Part shown: positions 10,444 to 22,010 of the stretch, one piece after another
Position numbering within the stretch: position 1 is the stretch's first letter
How the letters are laid out: each line of letters begins with the position of its first letter
Origin: Eucommia ulmoides
Lineage: Eukaryota > Streptophyta > Magnoliopsida > Garryales > Eucommiaceae
Reading direction: 5' to 3'
Assembly (NCBI GenBank): GCA_016647705.1
Contig: JAENRU010000279.1
Coordinates: 682,001-746,000, forward strand
DNA: 64,000 nt
Made by a program: the position numbers and the translations under genes
The notes under the pieces: generated by a model
What the model saw: the letters and a program-made list of their open reading frames with translations, nothing else
Databases searched by the model: none
What the model was told of the DNA's origin: nothing

Positions 10444-10660
10444 TTAATGAAATTTATAGTTGGGTTCATTTCATATTTGTTGAATTGAATATATATTTTT
10501 TTGGGAGACTGAATATATTATTATTATACAAGGGGGTGGAAAAAGAATATAGCAGGCATTTATAGAGTTGGCGGCTCTTTATCACATTGAAGCGTTACCG
10601 TCCCTTCCACATTTTGAGCACTACCTACCCCAATTTCTGTGGAGGACAAAGATAGTGTGC

Positions 10661-10674
10661 TATATAGTATATAC
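10661..10674 (+). promoter_or_regulatory. Likely TATA box of the PDH E1 beta gene
   Basis: A TATATAGTATATA-like stretch lies about 165 bp before the inferred 5'-leader splice donor and about 630 bp before the start codon. It would place transcription start near 10690-10710, followed by a purine-rich leader. Confidence 0.45.
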
Positions 10675-10827
10675 ATACAACTCTTCAATTTTTAAATAAA
10701 AGAAATAGAGAAGAACGAAGGCATGCGAGTGGAATGGGTCGCCATCAATAGCTGAGATTTGAGGAAAAAAAGAGCAGAAAGAGAGGGGCTCCGGCGCTGT
10801 CGCATCTACAGGAGTTCCTCCATCCAG

Positions 10828-11290
10828 GTACTTTTAAGATTCCGGCCTGTTTCTTCTCCGACCAACTCATATTCGTTCTCTCAGATCCGAAATACACACA
10901 CACACAAATATATGCGTCTGTTCTACGTTTCATTTCATGTTTCGCTTCCGTGTATTGCTTCTTATTTGTTTCATTAGATTTCAAATGGCACCAACTCTAT
11001 CTCTCATTTGACTTCCTGCTAAAACTTGTTGTATATTACCGGGCACAAATTGCTGTATAAGCTTTTGTTTTCAGTAACCATATGACCTTTTGAGGTTGTA
11101 TTGCTATGGATCAAATCCGTTACATTTCTAAATAGCCAATCTCTGATTTTACAACTTCAATTGAAAGGTGGAATCTTTCTATTTTGATTTTGATTTGATT
11201 TTTCGAGGGGAGCACGGAGTTCATATACCACATTGTCATTTTGATGCTCATTATCGATTTTGTTTGTGCTCTGTTTAGTCTCATCTCTAG
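10828..11290 (+). other. Inferred 5'-leader intron of the PDH E1 beta gene
   Basis: CATCCAG|GTACTT at 10827/10828 and CTCATCTCTAG|GCAG at 11290/11291 form a GT-AG pair in the leader, with a T-rich stretch before the acceptor. Removing it leaves a leader that meets the ATG at 11308. Inferred from splice motifs only. Confidence 0.5.
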
Positions 11291-11307
11291 GCAGAAACAA
11301 AGAGAAG

Positions 11308-14300
11308 ATGTGGGGGGTTATGAGGCAAAAAGTTGGTACTGGAGGAGGCTCTGCTGCTTTGGTAATCCCGCAACATTGTCCTGAATATTGAAAATTGTTG
11401 TCTTCATCCTGCTTTTGTTCAAACTCTTGGTTACTTGTACTGCAATTTAGTTCTTGATATCTTTCTTCTTAAAATTCTTTTCCTGCCCCCTTTGCAAATA
11501 GGTTTTTAGGCCTGTAACATCTACCTTGAGGAGTTATGCATCTGCAGCTGGAGAGGTACTTTTGCTTTGTCTTAATTTCGTGCCCCTTCATTTGCTTTTC
11601 ATTTTTGCCTTTTTTTTAGATTAGTTTTATGAAATTCTCTGGAAAATGTTAAAATCTTGATTGTAAGATTCCAATCTGTTGATATGCAACATTAAAACTT
11701 TATGATAAAGAGAGGCTGTCGCTCAACAAAGCCCAGTGTTTGATGCGATTTTGTTGGTTTTAATAAACTTATAACTAGAGTCGCGTATTCTTGACAAGTT
11801 ATTTGGAACTTGACAATTTCTAATCAGATGACGGTGAGGGATGCTTTAAACTCTGCCCTTGATGAGGAGATGTCCGCTGATCCTAAAGTCTGTTTAATAG
11901 GCGAAGAGGTAGAGAACTACTTTTTTTTAAAACCTTTTCAAGTTTTTCCATCTGTTTCTATCTAGTCTGAAGCTTGCTTTCTTAATGCAGGTCGGAGAGT
12001 ATCAAGGTGCATACAAGGTTAGGCTTCTCTAATGGGAGAAACTTAGCCCTCTCTCCCTCTCACACTCACACACGCACAAAAAACATATTGCAAACAATAC
12101 ACTAATTGTGGATTATCTGAAAATTTAGAAGATTATCAATCTTGTGTAGGTGTCTAAAGGATTACTGGATAAATATGGCCCCGACAGGGTTCGTGATACC
12201 CCAATCACAGAGGTTCATTTCCTGATCCAATAATTTTCTCACTTGTTTCTTCCAGCAAATTATTCAGTTATTTGCGAGTGACCAATGTCTTTTTTTCAAA
12301 ACTTCCATCAACCTTTTCATTCTTCCACATTTTTTTTTTTTTTGCAACCTCAACATTTATGCATGTTTACATATTTCACAGGCTGGATTTGCTGGGATTG
12401 GAGTTGGTGCGGCTTATTATGGTATTAAGCCTGTTATAGAGTTCATGACATTTAATTTCTCTATGCAGGTGATATATTACATTCTAATGCTTATGCATCT
12501 CTTTAGAGCCTTTCTACATATCAGACTACCCATTGTGATGTCTATTCACTATTTATTTTTTATTATTTTATAACAAGCTATTCGAACGAATAGAGAAAAG
12601 TTGTTTGCTTGCATTTAATGTTTTTTGTATAGCGTGCTCTCATTCAATGTTAATTAAGAATTCCATTTGATTTGCTTTAATTTGATGCTTAGAATAGCAA
12701 TTAAGAAAACATCATGGTGGTGATTTTGGTTTTTATTTACTTATGCAGGCAATTGATCATATTATCAATTCGGCCGCAAAATCAAACTACATGTCTGCTG
12801 GCCAGATTAATGTGCCTATTGTTTTCAGAGGACCAAATGGTGCTGCCGCCGGCGTTGGTGCCCAACACTCCCAGGTATGGTTTCTCAATTTTCTTCTCTG
12901 TCTCATGTCTTGTTAACCCCAATTCCTGTTTCCATAAACAACAAATTGTTCAATCTCTTATTTCATAGACACAGGAAACATCAAATCTTTTATTATAGAC
13001 GTTCGAACTGGAAGGCATGGTTGATCAGATATCTATGTTTTTTTTTTTTTCGGAGAAACCATTTTTCGAACTTTTCTGAAAAATATCCTATGCTTGATAA
13101 GCCCAACATCTTTATTGGCGTCAAAATAGGCTTCTGTTATTATCTTTTAGATTTGTAGTGATACATCAAATATAATGACTGTGATGCTTCTTCGGAATGA
13201 CTAGTGTTATGCTGCATGGTTTGGGTCATGCCCTGGATTGAAAGTGTTGGCCCCCTATTCATCAGAAGATGCTCGGGGACTTCTGAAAGCTGCAATTAGA
13301 GATCCTGATCCTGTTGTTTTCCTTGAGAATGAGTTGTTGTAAGTACAGAATAATACACAAATCATCAAACATTATCGTTGCAATGTGTAAGGTTATATTT
13401 GAGGGCGTAACTTTAATTTGTGGTTCAGATATGGTGAATCTTTCCCCATTTCAGCAGAAGCTCTTGATTCTAGTTTTTGCCTCCCCATAGGGAAAGCTAA
13501 GGTAGTTTCTTTGACATACCAATGTTACCTTAAGGAATGCATTCTAATGGTTCCCGGTATCATGATTGTGATTCAATTACGAATCATTAGTTTCTTGAAC
13601 CATATTTTCTCTTTACTTTTACCAGATTGAGAGAGAAGGAAAGGATGTCACAATTACTGCATTTTCAAAAATGGTGGGCTATGCCCTCAAGGTTCGTTGT
13701 GATGCCTATTCTTGAACTCCTGATGTGGTATTTGGCATTTAGGTGAATGAAACGGCATTTTATGTCAGATGGAGCAAGAACTAAAGCTTAGACATGTCTA
13801 GAACATCTGCGAGCAATGCTGAATTCATTCTTTTCCCAATATATTTAGAACCAGACAAGCATCTTTTCCGCATTATAAAAAAATGTAACCTTTGCTTCTC
13901 GTTCAGGCTGCTGATGTACTTGCGAAGGAAGGAATAAATGCTGAGGTAAAAGGTGGTGGTTAGATTAGAAGAGTTGCTAGAGTTGAATCCTTTTTCTAAT
14001 GCTGTAAATGATTTTACAGGTCATAAATCTGCGTTCAATCAGGCCGCTAGACAGATCTACAATTAATGCATCAGTGAGGAAAACTAACAGGCTGGTAACT
14101 GTCGAAGAAGGATTTCCTCAACATGGTGTTGGTGCTGAAATCTGGTATATTTGCTCATGCATTTTCTATAGAACTACAAAAGGAGTGTCTGCTTGTGTTT
14201 GACAACTGATCGATGAAGTGTTTGTTATTTTTCAGCGCGTCTATAGTTGAGGAAAGCTTTGGTTATCTTGATGCTCCTGTGGAAAGGATTGCTGGAGCTG

Positions 14301-14425
14301 ATGTTCCCATGCCCTATGCTGCTAATCTTGAGAGATTGGCTGTTCCACAGGTAGAAGATATTGTTTGTTCAGCTAGGAGAGCATGTTACAGATCCATAGC
14401 TACTACCATGGCTGCTGCTGCTTAA
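11308..14425 (+). CDS. MAB1: Pyruvate dehydrogenase E1 component subunit beta, mitochondrial
   Basis: Thirteen exons with consistent phases: 11308-11361, 11502-11555, 11828-11908, 11991-12017, 12150-12212, 12382-12468, 12749-12874, 13205-13338, 13429-13501, 13626-13691, 13907-13945, 14020-14144, 14236-14425. They encode 372 residues; plant relatives are about 360-375. With E1 alpha it forms the thiamine-diphosphate E1 enzyme that decarboxylates pyruvate and acetylates the E2 lipoyl domain in the mitochondrial matrix. Residues 1-36 are basic and lack acidic residues until the end, with LRSYAS as a likely presequence cleavage zone. The transketolase-type domain starts [10 protein letters not shown] at residue 37; [12 protein letters not shown] (61-72) holds the conserved glutamates near the cofactor. 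The block [20 protein letters not shown] and the C-terminal domain segment [10 protein letters not shown] are near-invariant in the family. The end, [12 protein letters not shown], is a few residues longer than in Arabidopsis. All splice sites are GT-AG and no damage is seen. Confidence 0.96.
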
Positions 14426-14778
14426 ACTTATCATCCTTGTCGTTCAGAGCCTGTTCAACCTCCCAACAGGATGTATGTTGGGCACGGTTCTTTTTTTTTT
14501 TTTTTGGGTTTTCGACTTTGCTAATTTAAAGACTGCTTTTGCTTCTTCTGCCTTAACAGTCGGTACAAGTTCCCCTCTTTTGAATAACATACCAGAAATT
14601 GAACTACAGCAAGAATCTTTTGCAAATTACATGAAATGAAAATAATAATTCTTTTTAAGTTCAATCTGCCCTTCATATATGTTTCAAATTATTGTCTGTG
14701 TTGTGTTCTTTCCTTTGACATGCTATTTCTTTCTTCAATAACATAATATTTTATGAGCTTACAGCTAACTATGTACAT
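14426..14778 (+). other. 3' untranslated region and flank of PDH E1 beta
   Basis: Holds the 3' leader of the preceding gene. T-run at 14491-14504; AATAAT-type signals near 14641 and 14740 could direct polyadenylation. No other gene is seen. Confidence 0.5.
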
Positions 14779-15563
14779 AGGTTGACAAATCGTGTCTTGG
14801 TCTGACACGAGCACAATAACACGTAACACAACCACGACACGTGTCACAAAACTTGAACACAAACATGATATGAAACTTATCGGGTTAATATGACATAATA
14901 ATTTATTTTGTTACAGGATAATACAAAATATTGAGAAGATCCAATAAAAATCATGTTACAGTAAAGATTTGTTTAACCTATTACACATTAAAGTCTGTTA
15001 CTACGATTTATAAAAGAACAAAACATAAGAAAATTATACAATTTCAAGAAAAACAAATCAAAAAAAAAAAAAAACAATCCACCAATAAATTCTCAAATAA
15101 TATTCACATGAACCACCAAATGTAAAAAGTCTTAAAATAAGTACCAACAACTCCATAATCCATAACCAATGACGTGAATTAGGGTATGAGAAAATATTGG
15201 TAACGCTAATAGTCTAATATACATATATATATAATATTGACTAAACCTTAATATTAGACAAATTTAGGGAATGTTTATAAACATTTGTTAGTATATTTTA
15301 TTTTAAAAAATAATTTACGAAATTATGGTGTGACCTATTATGTTTTTTCTTATCGTGTAACCTAAAAATCCAATTAATTATTATCGTGTCATTCCTGTTG
15401 TTTATCATGTTATCAGATAGACCCGAAATATTGACATGTTTACTATCGTGTTTATCGTATCCGACCCGATAGTGCCTGTTATCCAATGAGCTAAACCCAC
15501 ACTCAATAATTTCGTGCTAGTTTGGTGTCGTCCTATCGTGTAAATACTTTTTTTTGTTGGCCC
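14779..15563. mobile_element. hAT-like non-autonomous repeat (ACACGACACG-rich)
   Basis: The left part is rich in CGTGTC/GACACG words (for example ACACGAGCACAATAACACG near 14807) and starts GGTTGACAAATCGTG. The right part in reverse starts AGGGCCAACA and soon reads TACACGATAGGACGACAC. GACCCGA and CGGGTT words occur inside at both ends. This arrangement resembles plant hAT MITEs with a GTTGGC...CGTGTCG start. The middle is AT-rich and non-coding. I could not establish a matching target duplication, so the borders are approximate. Confidence 0.35.
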
Positions 15564-15848
15564 TATATATAGATGCATATATTTCAAATTTCTAACATTA
15601 GTGGAAAGGTAGAATGGTCTCTCCACTGGAGAGAGTTGAATTGGGTTAGGTTAGAGTTCAATGGCAAAGAAACATATATGGTACCCTCGACCAAGGATGA
15701 AAAAACCGCCACCATACTTTTAATTTAGTGGAACTTGTTCAGTTAACAAGTATCATAAAAAACTACAACATAATATATAGTCATATATATATAAATATGA
15801 GAGAGCAAGCAGGTGTTGCCTCCCCCAGTAGAAGAAAATGGGGACTTT
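15564..15848. other. 3' flank of the LRR gene
   Basis: AT-rich flank beyond the stop codon of the minus-strand LRR gene; it would hold that gene's 3' leader. Nothing else recognised. Confidence 0.4.
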
Positions 15849-16955
15849 TCAGTTGCAGCCTCCTACATCATATCTCACAAACCCCATAAGCTCAGGTCCT
15901 TCTAGCCTTGGGTTATTTGCAAAACTGCATCCAAACAGACCCCCTTCAGAAAATTAGATCCTAAGCCCTTGTAAGAAGAAGAAGAAGAAGAAGAGGAAGT
16001 AGATTACCTTTCCTCCGTGAACTTAGAGAAAGAGCCTGATGTTGGAAATGTTCCGCACAAATCGTTATTGGACACATCTCTGCAACTCGCACAGAATAAC
16101 TAAACTTGAAGAAGAACTATACACACACCAATATATGTATAAGAATATGAAGATTTTTGTTTGGAGAAATTACAGAATCTTGAGGTTTCCAAGCTTTGTG
16201 AGCTCTCTTGGGATTCTTCCAGTTAGCCTATTACCATTCAGTCGCCTGCATTAATTCAGTTATTGATTATATCAGACAGACTTCTCTCTGTTTGGATGTT
16301 GGTGTTGGGGTTGCTTACAGGAATCTGAGATTGGACAGAGTAGAGAGTGATGGGGGGATGGGCCCCGTGAGATTATTGTTGTAAAGATCCAAGCTTATAA
16401 GGTTCTTCAGCCTTCCAATTTCACCTGGTATTTCCCCCTCCAACTTGTTCATGTATACTTCCCTGCCCACACACACACACATTTTAATCACCTCTATCAT
16501 TCAATGTTGTTAAATTCGAAGAACTCACAAATATTGAAGACGTTCCAGCTTCCCCAACTCAGGAACTAGCTTTCCCGACAGCTTTGCGTTTCCCAGGTCA
16601 CTGCCATTGGAATTTCCATGGAAGCATAAGTTTCAAAGCTCGATGTCAGAGAGAGAGAGAGAGAGAGAGTAGAGAGAACATACAGTCGGGTGACCCGATT
16701 ATCAGAGTCACAGGTAACGTGAAACCAAGTACATGGGTCCACGAGAGTCGGATCCCAGCTCTGCAACACGTTTTGTGGGTCTTTCACAGCTCTCCTCAGT
16801 GCATATAGAGCATCACCTGTACAGGGAAACGAAAATGAAGAGAAACCAAAGAATTAATGAATCAGATCTGATACCCAACAAACAGATCTGTTCTTACCTT
16901 CCAAATTTGCATGTACTACTGCTGATAATAGGAGTAGTAGAAGCCATATCGCCAT
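15849..16955 (-). CDS. Secreted SERK-like leucine-rich-repeat protein (LRR only, no kinase)
   Basis: Seven exons in transcript order: 16955-16898, 16816-16684, 16600-16529, 16462-16319, 16245-16174, 16079-16008, 15924-15849. They encode 208 residues, about the size of plant LRR1-type proteins such as Arabidopsis At5g21090. Residues 1-16 form a leucine-rich signal peptide. An LRRNT cap follows, with the [17 protein letters not shown] signature of SERK proteins. Then come about five LRRs of the LxxLxLxxNxLxGxIP type (for example [16 protein letters not shown]). The C-terminal cap reads [11 protein letters not shown], then [20 protein letters not shown]. There is no transmembrane helix or kinase, so it should be secreted to the cell wall space, perhaps acting with receptor kinases (family-based inference). 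Four inner exons are 72 or 144 bp, one or two LRRs each, and all splice sites are GT-AG. It is the last gene before the satellite array. Confidence 0.93.
15971..15999. repeat. (GAA)n microsatellite in LRR intron 6
   Basis: About eight GAA units in the intron between the last two coding exons, just inside the splice region of exon 6. On the coding strand it reads as TTC repeats, part of the pyrimidine-rich stretch. Confidence 0.8.
16649..16678. repeat. (GA)n microsatellite in LRR intron 2
   Basis: AGAGAG tract next to the donor of the second intron; on the coding strand it is CTCTCT. Confidence 0.8.
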
Positions 16956-17051
16956 TCTCAAACTTGAAAAGAGTCGACCTTTCTAGAGAGAGAGAGAAGA
17001 CGTTGTTAGGTTGTACTTTGTTGGGAGGCAATGCTTGGAATGTGTGTGGGA

Positions 17052-17061
17052 ATATTTATAA
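17052..17061 (-). promoter_or_regulatory. TATA box of the LRR gene
   Basis: On the minus strand the sequence is TTATAAATAT, about 100 bp before the start codon at 16955. A CT-rich leader (TCTCTCTCTCT) between it and the ATG is typical of plant 5' leaders. Confidence 0.6.
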
Positions 17062-18139
17062 AAGCGAACCACGTATCGCCAATCGGTGGAAACAGGACAG
17101 ACAGAAACAGAGAACCAAAAGACAGTATAGTACACGCAGTCCATTAGTAAAATCCTAATAATATAAGGAAAAGAAATACAAATCAAAATCTCCACAAACA
17201 CACAAAAAGACTTCTCCTTCTTCTTGTTCTTAAGTTACGGATGGTGGGTGGGTCCTCCATCAGACAGATTGGTTGACTTGTTGTTTTCTACCACTGGGTT
17301 TCAAAGCTTTAACTTTTGCTCATCTTTTTATTTTTTTATTTTTTTATTTTTTATTCTCTCTCTCTCTAATTGTATATTGGATGATCTAAATCCCAAAGGG
17401 AAAATGAGCCTTGTTGCTGTGAAAATACAAAGTGGTGATATGATAATAGTAATATAATGGAAGCATATAGGACCACCAGAGGCACAAGCATAATCCTGAA
17501 AAAAGAAGAATAATAATCCACTTCTGACTCTCTTTATCCACCCCAGCAGTGCATTAAAATAGTGTTAATTCAAGGAATAGGAATAGGAATAGGAATAGGA
17601 ATTAGGAATTAGGAATGGGATTCGGTATTGAGTGGCTGTACTTAATCCAGTTTGACTTCATCGCCCCACCACTTATGATTATATATGCATGTGGCTGTAG
17701 GGTTATCTTGTGTACATCATTTCACCATCTTCCTTAAAAGAAGCGACTTTGACTAGTTAATGATATAGTGGGAGGGAGTGCTACTCAAAATGAAAAAAGC
17801 CCAGACACACATTCCTTCATTTTTTGTTTCATTCAAAATAGCCTTGTAGTAAATGTTTCCTAAACACTACAAAAATGATACACGAGAATGAAAATTGTCT
17901 GTATCATTTCAATGTCCTCAGTATCGATCAAATACTAATCAAGGATAAAATTAATGAAAATTTCTATTTTGGTGAGATATCAACCTTCAATTATTCTCAA
18001 TTTTGAAGTGTGACCAAATGCTCTCAAAACTCGATAAAATGTATCTAGAAGGGAAAATTAGCTAAATTGGCCTTTTGCTGAGGTATAGCCTCACAAATGT
18101 TCTTGATTTCGGTTTTTGGTCAAATATTTGTTCAACTCT
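17062..18139. other. Intergenic region between the LRR gene and the satellite array
   Basis: About 1.08 kb of unique-looking AT-rich DNA. Features are a T-rich stretch with repeated ATTTTTTT at 17325-17352, a CT run at about 17356-17367 and the GGAATA microsatellite at 17573-17615. No supported gene on either strand; the open frame at 17224-17457 is low-complexity. Confidence 0.5.
17573..17615. repeat. (GGAATA)n microsatellite
   Basis: Five to six units of GGAATA passing into GGAATTA units, about 500 bp from the start of the satellite array. Confidence 0.85.
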
Positions 18140-18940
18140 ACAAAAGAATAGAAGATGGCAAGAGTAATAAAAATTGTTATCAATTTAACTATTTTTAAGA
18201 AAAATTTGAAATCGTCAAATTTTGAAAAGATATAACTCATATAAATTTGATTTCTTTACTTTTATGAAAAAATCAAAATCTTTAAATTTTGAAAGACTAT
18301 AACTAATAAAAAAATATAATTTCGCTAGTTTTATGAAACACTCAAAATTCAAATTTTGAAAGACTGTAACTCATAAAAAAATCAATTTCGTGATTTTTAT
18401 GAAAATCTTGAAATGTTAATATTTTTAAAGGCCAGATTTCGCTATTTTCTATAAAAAACTCAAAATCTCGTAATTTTGAAATGCTATAACTTACAAAAAA
18501 ATTCGATTTCACTACTCTTATCAAAAAGTCAAAAATTTCAAATTTTGAAAGGTTCTAGTCCCCCCCCCCCAAAAAAAAAATACAGTTTCACTATTTTTAC
18601 AAAAATTTTGAAATTTTGAAAGGTTATAGCAAAAAAAAAAAAAAAAATCAGCTTCACTACTTTTACGAAAAGTTCAAAATATTTAAATTTTTAAAAAAGT
18701 TAAAGCTCACAAAAAAAATCCAATTTCGCTACTTTTACGAAATATTAAAATTCTAAAAAAGTTATAGATAAAAAAATAAAATAAAATCTAATTTTGCTAT
18801 TTTTATGAAAACTCGAAATCTTCATTTTTTGATCGACTATAGCTCACAAAATCCCAATTTTGCTACTTTATATGAAAAATCTGAAATTTTGTAATGTTGA
18901 AAGGCTATAGCTAAATTTTTTTTCGAAATCATGAAATTTT
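18140..18940. repeat. Left-edge satellite with a short unit of about 70 bp
   Basis: The words AAATTTTGAAAG (variants) followed by a CTATAACTCA-like block recur near 18214, 18285, 18352, 18419, 18471, 18541, 18611, 18686 and 18749, giving spacings of roughly 50-75 bp. Each unit reads approximately: TTTCGCTA, TTTTATGAAA, ACTCAAAATC, AAATTTTGAAAG, CTATAACTCA, AAAAAATC. The same unit is found inside the 175-bp monomer of the main array. The CCAATTTCGATACCATTACGAG block that marks the long monomer is absent here and first appears at about 18966. Homopolymers at 18560-18580 and 18632-18650 indicate slippage. Confidence 0.75.
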
Positions 18941-21011
18941 GAAAGGTTAACACTTACGAAACCCCCCAATTTCGATACCATTACGAGAAAATATTATTTG
19001 ATAGGGTAACAAAATCAATTGATTCGCAACTCAAAAATCTTGAATTTTTAAAAGCCTATAGGCTATAGCACATCGAAAAATCTCGATTTTGCTAAGTATT
19101 TTAAATACTCGAAATCGTGAAATTTTGATAACCCCTTGATTTCGATATCACTACGAGAAATCATCATTTGATTGGTAAATAAAAGAAATTAACCCAAAAC
19201 ACAAAATTATGAAATTTTCAAATGTTATAACACACCGAAAAATCCCAATTTTGTTACTTTTTTGAAATACTGGAAATTGTGAAATTTGAAAGGTTAACAC
19301 CCACAAAACATCTTGATTTCGATACAATTATGAGAAATCAACATTTGATTGGGTAATAGAAGAAATTCATCCGAAATTCAAAATTGTGAAATTTTTTAAG
19401 TAGCGCACACCGAAAAATTTCGATTTCGCTAATTTTTTGAAACATTTGAAATCGTGAAATTTTGAAGGGTAACACTCACGGAACCCCCCAATTTGGATAC
19501 CATTACGAAAATGCATCATTTGATAGGGTAACGAAAACAATTGATTCGGAACTCTAAATCGTAAAATTTTCGAAATCATGATTTTGCTACTTTTTTTAAA
19601 CATTCAAAATCGTAAAATTTTCAAGGCAAATACTCACAAAACCCCTCGATTTCGATACCATTACGAGAAGACATCATTTGATAGGATAACAGAAGCAATT
19701 GATCCAGAAATCAAAATCGTGAAATTATCAAAGGCTAATATTCACAAAACCCCTCGATTTTGATTCCATTATAAGAAAACATTATTTGATAGGGAAATGG
19801 AAGAAATTAACCATAACTCAAAATCATAAAATTTTCAAAGAGTATATAGAACATCAAAAAATTCTGATTTTATTTTTCTGAAACACTTGAGGATAACACT
19901 TACAAAACCCCCCAATTTCAATACCATTATGAGGAAGCATCATTTTATTGGTTAGGAGAAGAAATTCATTCGAAACTCAAAATTGTGAAATTTTCAAAGG
20001 CTGCACACTGAATTTTTTTGATTTCACTACTTTTTTTAAAACACTCGTGTTGGCTCAGTGAGTTACCCAAGAGAAGGGGGAATGAATTGAGTAGTAATAA
20101 AAATTATCAAATAATTAACACTTCAAAATACAAATAATTAATTTTATTTTAAATTAATTATTATCTTTATAGTAGCGGATATATATTATAGACTAGGTGC
20201 ACACCCAAACAACATAACATAAATAATGTAAAGAAAGCAGCAGACCAAAACTTATACTGGTTCACCAAGCTACTTTTGGCTAATCTAGTCTCCTGAGCTC
20301 TGTGGAGAGTCACACCCACTAATCATTATGATCCCTTTAATCAAGTAGGAACCAAACCCTTACAAAATGATTATTTTCCCAAACTTAAAATCAACCTTTA
20401 CAGTTCTTTTTCACAAGCTAAGGAATAACCTTATCTTTTCTCCAAGTTAAAGATTAACCTAATTCTTTTGTACTTAGACTAAGAATTAAACCTCACAAAA
20501 ACACTTCAAGTATTCTTTTACCAGGTAAGGATTGAACCGTTACAAATTCACTCAAAATTTAATTCTAGTCAGGAAGAATTGTCTCTATCTTTTTTCACGG
20601 AAAACGAGTAACCTAATCTTTTTGTACTCTAGGCAAAGATCAAATCTCAATCTCTTTATCGGAAGAGATTGAAACCAGCTACCCCTGATTAAATACTCCC
20701 AATAGTATCTAATCCGCACACAATTCACCAATTATAAAATTGACAAGCTTTTTTTCACTCGAAACTTCCACCACCCCAGATTAATTTAAACTTAATTAAT
20801 GTCCCGATACTAGTGATATAAATAAAGTGAGAATTTCAAAATCTGATTTTAATAAAAACGGGTAGCACACAATTTAGCACTTTATCAGATTTTCGCAAAG
20901 AAATCATTTCAAAAAATTTCAATCAATTTAAAGTTCAAAAAAATAATTTCAAAGATGAATATTCCAAGTAATAAACAATAATATCAAACAATAATTAATA
21001 GTAAAGACTTA

Positions 21012-21177
21012 GAACGATCTCACCAGGAATCTACCGAATGAATAAAGAATGAATAGCAATGAAACTTCAAATCGGTAACAACAATAATCCACAAGAACGA
21101 TCTCACCAGGCATCCACCGAATGAATAAAGAATGAATAGCAATGAAACTTCAAATCGGTAACAACAATAATCCACAA
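21012..21177. repeat. 83-bp direct tandem duplication in the solo LTR
   Basis: Two almost identical copies (21012-21094 and 21095-21177) starting GAACGATCTCACCAGG and containing CCGAATGAATAAAGAATG. Near-identity points to a recent duplication. Confidence 0.9.
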
Positions 21178-21689
21178 TAAAATTTCTCAAGAACAATTCT
21201 CAAGAATAATCTCACAATACACTTAGTATGAATTTAGAATGATCACTCTCAAAAAGCTTAGGAATTGAATAGCTCTTGAAATTTGATTGATTGGGATTAT
21301 TGGAATTTTAAAAACGCAGGTCTATCTATTCGGAATTGAAATAAGCCCTCCATCGGCTAGTTTCCACATATCATGATAATTAATTCCATTTATAGACCCA
21401 TTATATTATTATGACTCAATCCTGGTTCAATTCACTCAATTATATCTTTTAAAATATTCAATTTAGTCCCTCAAATATTTTCTCAAACTCCATTAGATAG
21501 AATAGAAAGTATTACATGCACTAATTTGAGAAATAATTAAATTATATGAACCATATCTGTAGGGATATCAAAATATCAATCACATATTTTAAATACCATC
21601 AGATCCCTAAGATATCTCTCAGATTCTAACCATAAAACTGTTAGTAACGGCTACTTTTTGGAAAAGATCCACGAAATCCTCTAAATCTA

Positions 21690-22010
21690 AAACAGTCCAT
21701 CGGTTGACCGACCAAAGTCCATAGGTTGACCGATCGATTTAGGTTGTAGTCCAAGCCAAAAGTTCTAGCCCGTCGGTCGACCGCTACTTCTTGGTCTGTT
21801 GACCGAACGATTCAGAGAGTTCCCTAGGCCAAAATCCAGCTATGGTAGGTCAACCGCTTCACTTTGGTCTGTCGACCTAACGATTCATAGAGTTTCACCT
21901 TTGGCCACATGTCGACCTAGCTGTCGACCGAACGATTTAAAGACTGAACCGTTTCCCAGCTCCTTCTCATTGGTTGACCGAACCATGTTAGTCGGTTGAC
22001 CGATCCTGCT
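21690..22010. repeat. Cluster of GGTTGACCGA / CGGTCGACCG motifs in the solo LTR
   Basis: About ten copies of a GTTGACCGA or GTCGACCG half-palindrome in 320 bp, for example near 21701, 21727, 21774, 21797, 21865, 21915, 21972 and 21991, separated by 20-60 bp with recurring CGATT words. They form a GC-richer island in an AT-rich LTR, similar in style to the CCGCCTAGGCGG clusters of the other LTR element. Confidence 0.75.

Noticed and set aside
10745-10984. Open frames on both strands ahead of the PDH E1 beta start
   Set aside because: They overlap the inferred promoter and spliced leader and have no recognisable similarity.
16584-17158. Plus-strand open frames opposite the LRR gene
   Set aside because: They are antisense shadows of well-supported LRR exons and the leader.
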